DNA from: an uncultured Burkholderiaceae bacterium
GTDB lineage: Bacteria; Pseudomonadota; Gammaproteobacteria; Burkholderiales; Burkholderiaceae
Direction of reading: 5' to 3'
Assembly: GCA_937871985.1 (NCBI GenBank)
Contig: CALMPB010000022.1
Location: 1 to 5,488 of the forward strand
DNA length: 5,488 bases
In this document: one piece after another, positions 1-4,824 of the stretch
Numbering within the stretch: the first letter of the stretch is position 1
How the letters are laid out: every line of letters starts with the position of its first letter
Position numbers and translations under genes: made by a program
Notes under the pieces: generated by a model
Databases searched by the model: none
Seen by the model: only the letters and a program-made list of their open reading frames with translations
What the model was told of the DNA's origin: nothing

Positions 1-133
1 ACGGAGCAGGCCGTTGCCGGCCGGCGACTGCGTGGTGCTCTTCTCTATTTTAGCCGGCAGTTTGGTGGCAGCTTCAGCCACGGTTTTTCTCCTCGGAACC
101 GAGTTGATCGACAGGTACCTGCGCTTCCGCCCC
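1..133 (+). pseudogene. mgtC: Probable frameshifted remnant of an MgtC-family gene (middle part)
   Basis: Two plus-strand frames together resemble the well-conserved middle of MgtC/SapB-family membrane proteins. In the frame starting at base 3 the peptide contains ATAWCSS (about 27-47), close to the family's 'NTAATLWCSAA' segment. From about base 50 the match moves to the frame starting at base 2, with LAG followed by VAASATVFLLGTELIDRYLR, a hydrophobic helix like the next MgtC membrane segment. The first frame hits a TAG at about 51, so a small deletion probably caused the break. After about 133 I no longer see MgtC-like sequence, so the C-terminal domain is lost or scrambled. The gene begins left of the window. 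MgtC is often encoded beside mgtA or mgtB and is linked to growth in low Mg2+, so the position supports the call. The resemblance is from memory of the family and short, so confidence is moderate. Confidence 0.42.
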
Positions 134-310
134 TCCACCTTCAGGTTGCCCAGGAGGCGACAGAGCCCGAGGCCGGCGGACCTGCTCGCCAGGCATCTTT
201 GCCGGGTTGGTTCATCACTTCGCGTATCCGCGTCCATCGCGCCTGCTTCGGATGGTCTCCACTCCTGGCGAAATCGATCAATCCAAACCGCGGGACCGGC
301 TGGTAGGCAA

Positions 311-315
311 AGGAG
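311..315 (+). promoter_or_regulatory. Ribosome binding site for the Mg2+ ATPase
   Basis: AGGAG lies 5 bases before the ATG at 321. It decides the start. The same frame is open further left, to an ATG at 207, but that ATG has no comparable Shine-Dalgarno sequence, and the 38 extra residues do not look like the N-terminus of an MgtA-type pump. Confidence 0.7.
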
Positions 316-320
316 ATGAG

Positions 321-2939
321 ATGCAATCTGTCCCAAGTTCGCCAGGCGTCGCCAACGATGCCTATTGGTCCGTCGAGGCCGACGAACTCCTGCAAAGGCT
401 GGAGACTTCCGCCTCTGGGCTAGCAAGCGCCGACGCGGCATCGCGGCTTGCGAAACTTGGCCGAAACACCTTGGTGTCGCGTTCCGGCACGTCGGCTCTG
501 GCGGTCTTTGTCCGGCAGTTCCGCAGCCCGCTGGTCCTGATCCTCATCTTCGCAGCCATGGTGTCGGCGTTCGTCGGCGAGGGTAACGAGGCCGCGATCA
601 TCGGCGCGATCGTGCTGGCAAGCTGCGTCCTCAGCTTCACCCAGGAGTTCGGCGCCTCAAAGGCGATGGAGGCGTTGAAGCAGCGCATTTCCCGTAAGGC
701 CATTTTGTTGCGTGACGGTAGCGAGTCTTCGGTTGATGCCGAAGACATCGTGCCTGGCGACGTGGTCAGCCTTTCGGCTGGCAACCTCATTCCGGTCGAC
801 GGCATCATTTTGGAAGCGCGGGATTTCAACGTTAGTGAAGCTGTACTAACCGGCGAGACTTTTCCCGCGGTCAAGGCACCGGGCCGGTCGGCCCCTGAGG
901 CCAGTATTGCACAGCGGGCCAACGTGGTGTTCACCGGCACGTCGGTCCGCAGCGGCACGGCGAAGGTGCTTGCGGTTGCGACGGGAGCCCACACCGAGTT
1001 CGCGTCCATCGCCGAGGCTCTCCAGCGGCGCATTCCCGAAACCGAGTTTGCACGCGGCATTAGGCTGTTCGGCTACCTGATGACCGAGATCATGCTCGCG
1101 ATCGTCATTCTGGTGTTTTTCGCCAATTTGATGCTCGATCGGCCGTTGATCGAATCGCTTCTGTTTTCACTGGCGCTCGCCGTCGGCTTGACGCCCGAAC
1201 TTCTCCCCGCAATCATCAGTGTCACACTGGCCCGAGGCGCGCGGATGATGGCTGCCAGCGGCGTCATCGTGCGCCGCCTTGATGCCATCGAGAATCTGGG
1301 CAGCATGGACCTGCTCTGCACCGACAAGACCGGAACGCTGACCGAGGGCGTCATTCACCTCGATGGATGGCTCGACGTCGAGGGCAATCCGTCGGCCGAG
1401 GTTCTGCTTTGGGCACGCCTCAATGCAACCTTGCAGACCGGGCTGAAGAACCCGTTGGACGAAGCAATAGCGAGTGCACAAGGCGGGGAGGGAACCTCGA
1501 CCGGTTTCACAAAGGTCGATGAGATTCCCTACGACTTTGTCCGCAAGCGGCTCTCGGTCGTGGTGCGGATCGGGCAAGCCGAAGAGCTGCTGATCACCAA
1601 GGGGGCGGTTCAAAATGTCCTCGAAGCATGCGCTTTCGTTCAAAACGCGAATGGGCTGCAACCCATGGACGACACGCATCGTGAGGCGATCGACGAAAAG
1701 TTCCGGCGCTGGAGCGCGCAGGGCTATCGCGTCCTCGGACTGGCGATCCGGCGTTTTGATGGCCGGTCGAAATTCGGCAGGGATGACGAGAGCGCACTGA
1801 CCTTTGCGGGCTTCCTGCTTTTCCTCGACCCGCCGAAAGAGGGCGTAAGGGAAACGCTCGCGGCGCTCGCCCATCGGGGCATCGCGGTGAAGGTCATATC
1901 GGGCGACAACCGCTACGTCGCCGCGCATCTGGCCGATGCAGTTGGCCTTCGCACCAACAGGATCATGACTGGTGAAGACCTGTCGAAACTGACGAAGGCC
2001 GGCCTTTTCGCCAGTGTGGGAAAGACAGACCTATTCGTCGAAATCGATCCCAACCAGAAAGAGCGCATCGTTGAGGCCTTGCGCGACAGCGGCCATGTCG
2101 TCGGCTACCTGGGCGACGGCATCAATGACGCGCCGGCGCTTCACGAGGCCGACATAGGCATCTCCGTCGACACCGCAGTCGATGTCGCCCGCGAGGCCGC
2201 TGATGTTATCCTTCTCAAACGGGACCTGGGCGTCCTGGTGCGCGGCGTCGACGACGGTCGCAAAACCTTCGCCAACACGATGAAATACATCTCCATCACG
2301 ACGAGCGCCAACTTCGGCAACATGATCAGCATGGCCGTCGCCTCGCTGTTCCTGCCGTTCCTGCCGCTGTTGGCAAAACAGATTCTGCTCAACAATTTCC
2401 TTTCAGATGTCCCCTCGCTCGCCATTGCAGGCGACAATGTCGATGCAGATCAACTGCGCCGGCCGCGCCGCTGGGACATGCGTTTTGTCCGGCGCTTCAT
2501 GGTCAGCTTTGGCCTGGTCAGCTCGGTTTTCGACTTCGCGACTTTCGCTTTCCTTCTGCTTCTCGTTCATGCGCCTGTCGCCACTTTCCGGACCGCGTGG
2601 TTCGTCGAATCGCTGCTGACGCAACTTTCCATTTTGCTCATAGTGCGTACCCACAAGGCCTTCTGGTCCAGCCGCCCGAGCGGTCTGCTTGCGTCGCTTG
2701 TGCTGGGCGTCCAAATTGTCGCTATCCTGCTCCCATACGCCCCCTTCGCAGGATGGTTTGGTTTTGTACCTTTGCCGCTGCCGGTCCTTGCCGGGCTCGT
2801 CACCATCACAGCTTTCTATGTGGTCGTTTCGGAGGTAACCAAGCATTGGCTCTTCGATCATGGGAGCCATCACGGGCACCGGTCGGGAGCAAGGCAGATC
2901 ATCGGCGGAAGCAAATCGAGATCGGCCTATCCGCGTTGA
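321..2939 (+). CDS. mgtA: Magnesium-translocating P-type ATPase (MgtA/MgtB type)
   Basis: An 872-residue inner-membrane pump that uses ATP to bring Mg2+ into the cytoplasm. Domains in order: cation-ATPase N-terminal domain (about 15-65); TM1-TM2 (about 68-106); actuator domain with TGET at 177-180; TM3-TM4 (about 248-304) with the ion-site motif TPELLP at 291-296; phosphorylation motif DKTGT with the acceptor Asp335; nucleotide-binding domain with KGA at 427-429; hinge GDGINDAP at 598-605; then the C-terminal helices. The TM6 stretch NNFLSD (691-696) keeps the Asn and Asp seen in E. coli MgtA. The stretch around Asp335, from AVGLTPE through LARGA, LDAIENLG and LCTDKTGTL to QTGLKNPLD, is diagnostic of the MgtA/MgtB group rather than Ca2+ or heavy-metal pumps. 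Length is slightly under the roughly 900 residues of enterobacterial MgtA, mainly from a shorter N-terminus. It ends at a TGA 27 bp before the start of the NUDIX remnant. No M-box-like leader or clear proline-rich leader peptide is visible upstream. Confidence 0.93.
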   Translation: MQSVPSSPGVANDAYWSVEADELLQRLETSASGLASADAASRLAKLGRNTLVSRSGTSALAVFVRQFRSPLVLILIFAAMVSAFVGEGNEAAIIGAIVLASCVLSFTQEFGASKAMEALKQRISRKAILLRDGSESSVDAEDIVPGDVVSLSAGNLIPVDGIILEARDFNVSEAVLTGETFPAVKAPGRSAPEASIAQRANVVFTGTSVRSGTAKVLAVATGAHTEFASIAEALQRRIPETEFARGIRLFGYLMTEIMLAIVILVFFANLMLDRPLIESLLFSLALAVGLTPELLPAIISVTLARGARMMAASGVIVRRLDAIENLGSMDLLCTDKTGTLTEGVIHLDGWLDVEGNPSAEVLLWARLNATLQTGLKNPLDEAIASAQGGEGTSTGFTKVDEIPYDFVRKRLSVVVRIGQAEELLITKGAVQNVLEACAFVQNANGLQPMDDTHREAIDEKFRRWSAQGYRVLGLAIRRFDGRSKFGRDDESALTFAGFLLFLDPPKEGVRETLAALAHRGIAVKVISGDNRYVAAHLADAVGLRTNRIMTGEDLSKLTKAGLFASVGKTDLFVEIDPNQKERIVEALRDSGHVVGYLGDGINDAPALHEADIGISVDTAVDVAREAADVILLKRDLGVLVRGVDDGRKTFANTMKYISITTSANFGNMISMAVASLFLPFLPLLAKQILLNNFLSDVPSLAIAGDNVDADQLRRPRRWDMRFVRRFMVSFGLVSSVFDFATFAFLLLLVHAPVATFRTAWFVESLLTQLSILLIVRTHKAFWSSRPSGLLASLVLGVQIVAILLPYAPFAGWFGFVPLPLPVLAGLVTITAFYVVVSEVTKHWLFDHGSHHGHRSGARQIIGGSKSRSAYPR

Positions 2940-2952
2940 TGTTCTACCTCAC

Positions 2953-2957
2953 GGAGG
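2953..2957 (+). promoter_or_regulatory. Ribosome binding site of the broken NUDIX gene
   Basis: GGAGG lies 9 bases before the ATG at 2967. The site is well formed although the frame behind it is broken within a few codons. This supports an ancestral functional gene that started here, directly after the ATPase gene. Confidence 0.5.
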
Positions 2958-2966
2958 CTTGAAGCG

Positions 2967-3181
2967 ATGGCGAAGCGGGCATCCTGCCGTACCGGAGGTC
3001 GACGAACGGGCTTCAGGTACTGCTTGTCCACCCGGGCGGACCGTTCTGGCAAAGTCGTGATCTCGGCGCCGGGTCGATTGAAGGTCCCAATCAGGATCCG
3101 CGTAGGGCTCCTCATGGAGCAATTTCTATCCAAGTGCCCGATGCAGGCCCGGTCGCACATGCCCTGAGCCTGGTTCGGTGA
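2967..3181 (+). pseudogene. Truncated, frameshifted NUDIX hydrolase gene (N-terminal part)
   Basis: The ATG at 2967 gives MAKR and then leaves the homologous frame. From 2975 the frame reads AGILPYRRS, then LQVLLVHPGGPFWQSRDLGA, then GSI. This is the characteristic first strand and loop of the NUDIX proteins that typically begin 'MAKRSAGILxYRR' and continue '...VHPGGPFW...DLGAWSIPKGE'. An indel between about 2970 and 2975 therefore separates the start codon from the rest. Similarity ends at about 3075, just before the expected 'PKGE'. No NUDIX box (GX5EX7REUXEEXGU) follows in any plus frame before the insertion sequence, and the frame stops with a TGA at 3179. NUDIX enzymes hydrolyse nucleoside diphosphates linked to other groups, and this copy lacks the catalytic helix. 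Alternatively, sequencing errors could explain the first shift, but not the missing NUDIX box. Confidence 0.62.
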
Positions 3182-3223
3182 CCGCTATTGTTTCGCAGAT
3201 CCTCCTTGCCGTACAGTTCCGGC

Positions 3224-3225
3224 TA
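3224..3225. repeat. TA target-site duplication, left copy
   Basis: TA directly left of the element is matched by TA at 4047-4048 directly right of it. A 2-bp TA duplication is usual for IS427-type members. If the boundary is set one base further in, the 4-bp flanks are CTAA and TTAA, which differ at one base, so the 2-bp reading is preferred. Confidence 0.6.
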
Positions 3226-3242
3226 AGGCTTGTTGAGATTCA
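3226..3242 (+). repeat. Left terminal inverted repeat of the IS5-family element
   Basis: AGGCTTGTTGAGATTCA, an exact reverse complement of 4030-4046. With the flanking TA included, the match is 19 bp, and beyond that the two ends diverge. Confidence 0.88.
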
Positions 3243-3991
3243 TCGTGAGTTAATGACGGCAGCCGCGAGATTGATGAAGGCTGCAAAGCTATGGTCGGTT
3301 TTGTCGGCACGCATGGCGATACGCTTGAATTCCTTGAGTTTGCAGAAGAAGTTCTCGATCAGGTGGCGCCATTTGTAGAGTTCCTTGTCGAGCGGCAGGG
3401 GAGAAGCGCGACGGGAGTGCTGTGAAATAACGATCTTGGCGCCGCGCTCGTTCAGATCGGCAATGATGGTGTTGCTGTCGAAGGCTTTGTCGGCGATCAA
3501 GCCGCCGAAACAGACACCATCAATGAGCGGTGCGACGCCCACCGTATCGAACCGCTGGCCGGGCAAAAGGACAAAGCGCACCAGATTTCCAAGTGCATCG
3601 GTGAGCGCCAGGATTTTGGTGGTCATGCCGCCCTTGGAGCGGCCTATGGCCTGGCTTTGAGTCCCCCTTTTGCGCCCTGTCCATGGCGGTGGACCTTGAC
3701 GATGGTGGCATCGACCATGGCGTATTCCATGTCCGGTTCATCCGAGCAGGCCTCGAAAAGCTTTATGAAAACATCGGCTTTGACCCAATCGCGGTAGCGC
3801 TTGAAAACGGTGTTCCAGTTCCCGAAGACGGCGGGAAGATCACGCCATGGGCTTCCTGTGCGCACAATCCAAAGCAAGGCTTCGATGAAGCGGCGATTGT
3901 CACCCCCACTTCGTCCGGGGTCGGTTGGCTTACCCAGACAATGCGGTTCCATCTTCGCCCATTGGGCGTCCGTCAGCACGAATCGTTCCAT
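3240..3991 (-). CDS. IS5-family DDE transposase, two frames joined by a probable -1 frameshift
   Basis: Transposase that cuts and joins the IS ends. The first frame starts with the ATG at 3989-3991 and gives 115 residues (stop at 3644-3646). It begins MERFVLTDAQWAKMEP and holds the first catalytic Asp (Asp94 in VDATIV). The second frame contains the ATG at 3624-3626 and ends at 3240-3242, giving 128 residues from that ATG. It holds the second Asp (Asp46 in ADKAFD) and the C1 signature Y84-R87-E91-K98, exactly the Y(2)R(3)E(6)K spacing of IS5 transposases. Upstream of 3626 the second frame stays open through SQAIGRSKGG back to the G-rich run at 3662-3672. A single -1 slip there gives one 250-residue protein with the usual 'GAKGGTQSQAIGRS' junction and the whole DDE triad. 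Without the shift neither part has a full active site. A disabling indel is possible but less likely given the family pattern. Confidence 0.85.
3662..3672 (-). other. Probable -1 ribosomal frameshift site in the transposase gene
   Basis: On the minus strand the run reads CAAAAGGGGGA, in frame as GCA AAA GGG GGA. Slipping back one base around AAA GGG G moves the ribosome from the first transposase frame to the second exactly where the two pieces of family similarity meet (residues 108-110 of the first part). Fused two-frame transposases are known in the IS427 subgroup of IS5. That this run is the slip site is inferred, and no stimulating stem-loop was checked by folding. Confidence 0.5.
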
Positions 3992-4000
3992 CCAAAGCTT

Positions 4001-4016
4001 GAATCACAACCAAGCC
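4001..4016. repeat. Subterminal copy of the IS end motif
   Basis: GAATCACAACCAAGCC at 4001-4016 closely resembles the end sequence GAATCTCAACAAGCC at 4031-4045, with one substitution and one extra base, in the same orientation and 30 bp inward. It lies between the right IS end and the transposase start. No second copy was seen near the left end. It could be an extra transposase-binding site or a trace of an older end. Confidence 0.5.
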
Positions 4017-4029
4017 AAAACTGGAATCC

Positions 4030-4046
4030 TGAATCTCAACAAGCCT
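4030..4046 (-). repeat. Right terminal inverted repeat of the IS5-family element
   Basis: TGAATCTCAACAAGCCT on the plus strand, an exact inverted copy of 3226-3242. It lies on the 5' side of the minus-strand transposase gene, 38 bp before its ATG. Confidence 0.88.
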
Positions 4047-4048
4047 TA
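4047..4048. repeat. TA target-site duplication, right copy
   Basis: This is the partner of 3224-3225. Closing the site by removing the element and one TA joins the leftover DNA after the NUDIX remnant to the region carrying the FNR-like boxes, with no reading frame restored. Confidence 0.6.
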
Positions 4049-4059
4049 ATGCGAGTTTC

Positions 4060-4073
4060 TTGATCAAGATCAA
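4060..4073. promoter_or_regulatory. FNR/FixK-type binding site 1 (perfect consensus)
   Basis: TTGATCAAGATCAA matches the FNR consensus TTGAT-N4-ATCAA at all ten fixed positions and the FixK core TTGA-N6-TCAA. The centre (4066.5) is 65.5 bp before the ATG at 4132. If it acts as a class II site at -41.5, transcription would start near 4108, giving a leader of about 24 bases. The box begins 13 bp after the right end of the insertion sequence. Confidence 0.7.
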
Positions 4074-4094
4074 AGCGCCCGGTGTCAGAATCCG

Positions 4095-4108
4095 GTGATC
4101 TTTATCAA
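4095..4108. promoter_or_regulatory. FNR/FixK-type binding site 2 (one mismatch)
   Basis: GTGATCTTTATCAA matches TTGAT-N4-ATCAA at nine of ten fixed positions, with the mismatch at the first base. Its centre is 35 bp from that of site 1. As a class II activator site it would set transcription near 4143, after the ATG at 4132, which would favour a later start such as the ATG at 4198. As a second site it could instead overlap the -10 region of a promoter driven by site 1 and repress. Confidence 0.5.
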
Positions 4109-4131
4109 GAGGATTTGAAAGTTGGACGGCC

Positions 4132-4545
4132 ATGGCCAGAATGCCAGCAAAAGTGTGTGCGGTTACGGCGCAGCCAAATTGGGCAGCGGTGTGGCACATG
4201 TTTCTGCTGGTGCTGCTCCTGATGAGCCTGCTGTTGTCGGTGGTTCATGTCAGGGCCGAAGGGCCAGCCGCCGTCTCCAATCACCTTGTCGCGGCTGACG
4301 GAGGCTTCACCGGCCGTGCGTCGGCGGGCTGGTACGGTTCAACAAGCGCGCTTCAGAACCACGACTTTCCGTCGGTCCCATGTGGCGGCGAAAGCTGCTG
4401 TGGATCTGTCTGTCATGCGCCTGCAGGGCTGAGCATGGCAGCGGAAATAAGAGTGCCAGGTATGGCTGAACATTATTCGTTCGTCGTGGCGCAAGCGGCC
4501 TGCGAGCCGGCTTCGCCGGGCCTGTTCCGCCCTCCGATCGCCTAA
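4132..4545 (+). CDS. Small exported or membrane-anchored Cys-containing protein, function unknown
   Basis: 137 residues from the ATG at 4132. I do not recognise the family with confidence. Residues 17-42 form one strong hydrophobic segment ending HVRAEG, which looks like a signal peptide with cleavage near Ala42, or a single membrane anchor. The mature part has a cysteine cluster, Cys84, Cys89, Cys90 and Cys94-His95 (in CGGESCCGSVCHAP), plus Cys124, and ends EPASPGLFRPPIA. A signal peptide, a Cys/His cluster and a C-terminal 'RPP' tail recall small uncharacterised periplasmic proteins found near metal-handling genes, but that is only a resemblance in architecture. The start is uncertain. ATGs at 4132, 4141 and 4198 are in frame and none has a good ribosome binding site; 4198 would put the hydrophobic core right at the N-terminus. 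Two FNR/FixK-like boxes lie just upstream and suggest induction at low oxygen. The minus strand also has an open frame in this stretch, but it lacks protein-like features. Confidence 0.6.
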   Translation: MARMPAKVCAVTAQPNWAAVWHMFLLVLLLMSLLLSVVHVRAEGPAAVSNHLVAADGGFTGRASAGWYGSTSALQNHDFPSVPCGGESCCGSVCHAPAGLSMAAEIRVPGMAEHYSFVVAQAACEPASPGLFRPPIA

Positions 4546-4672
4546 ATCGGCAGCCGGCCGGTCGAGGCTGGCAGAGTCCGATGTTCGCTGCAGCCATCGC
4601 GGGGACCATGCGGTCCGGCGACCAGTTGCCGACGTCCTCCAGAATCCAGATCGAAGCTCCAGTCAGGTCCTT

Positions 4673-4687
4673 GGGGGCACCGCCCCC
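4673..4687. other. Strong GC hairpin in the leader of the cyclopropane synthase gene
   Basis: GGGGGC and GCCCCC form a perfect 6-bp stem around the loop ACC. No run of T follows, so it does not look like an intrinsic terminator. It lies 14 bases before the ATG at 4702 and could affect transcription or RNA stability between the two genes. Confidence 0.4.
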
Positions 4688-4812
4688 GACAAAGCAGGAG
4701 CATGAGGCAAGAAATGAAAGAGATCGTCGTTAACGAACGCGTGGCGCCTTCCGGCAGCCGCAGTCGCGCCCCGGCCGCCGTGGGTCACGTGCATGAGTAT
4801 CATAGTTCAGCT

Positions 4813-4817
4813 GGAGG
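4813..4817 (+). promoter_or_regulatory. Ribosome binding site deciding the synthase start
   Basis: GGAGG lies 7 bases before the ATG at 4825, which is ideal spacing. The other in-frame candidates are weaker: the AGGAG before the ATG at 4702 is only one base away, and the ATG at 4714 has only a GAGG overlapping the upstream ATG region. Confidence 0.6.
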
Positions 4818-4824
4818 CTCGCCG

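Larger units (their letters stand above)
3226..4046 (-). mobile_element. IS5-family insertion sequence (IS427-like), apparently complete
   Basis: An 821-bp element bounded by perfect 17-bp inverted repeats (3226-3242 and 4030-4046) and flanked by TA on both sides. It carries a DDE transposase on the minus strand that fills almost the whole element. Size, TA target duplication, N-terminal transposase sequence and two-frame arrangement fit the IS427 subgroup of IS5. The left repeat contains the end of the transposase gene, whose stop codon is at 3240-3242. Both ends and all catalytic residues are present, so the copy may still be mobile. It sits between a decayed NUDIX gene and two FNR-like boxes and breaks no recognisable reading frame. 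Confidence 0.87.
4546..4824. other. Gene-poor stretch between the exported-protein gene and the cyclopropane synthase gene
   Basis: No recognisable gene. A 50-residue open frame (4581-4733, starting MFAAAIAGTMRSGDQ) lacks a ribosome binding site and resembles nothing I know. The synthase frame is open back to 4702, so 4702-4824 could be a 41-residue N-terminal extension, but it reads as low-complexity sequence and is better treated as leader. The clearest structure is the GC hairpin at 4673-4687. No promoter could be assigned with confidence. Confidence 0.5.

Noticed and set aside
207..320. In-frame N-terminal extension of the Mg2+ ATPase from the ATG at 207
   Set aside because: It has no suitable ribosome binding site, the added residues do not resemble the family, and the ATG at 321 has AGGAG at good spacing.
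134..320. A leader peptide or riboswitch controlling mgtA
   Set aside because: Proline-containing stretches occur in two frames, but no short ORF with its own ribosome binding site, and no recognisable M-box features, could be supported.
362..1060. Long open frame on the minus strand opposite the ATPase gene (also 1167-1928 and 2403-2879)
   Set aside because: These are shadows of a strongly coding plus strand in GC-rich DNA; the translations show no domain and the opposite strand is a textbook P-type ATPase.
2967..3167. 66-residue open frame as an intact small protein
   Set aside because: After MAKR its translation is unrelated to anything, while the neighbouring frame over the same bases gives clear NUDIX sequence, so it is the shifted start of a pseudogene.
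3683..4063. Plus-strand open frames across the insertion sequence (also 3385-3660)
   Set aside because: They are antisense to the transposase, whose catalytic residues and family signatures are clear on the minus strand.
4673..4687. GC hairpin as an intrinsic terminator of the exported-protein gene
   Set aside because: No T run follows the stem, so it is kept only as a structural feature.
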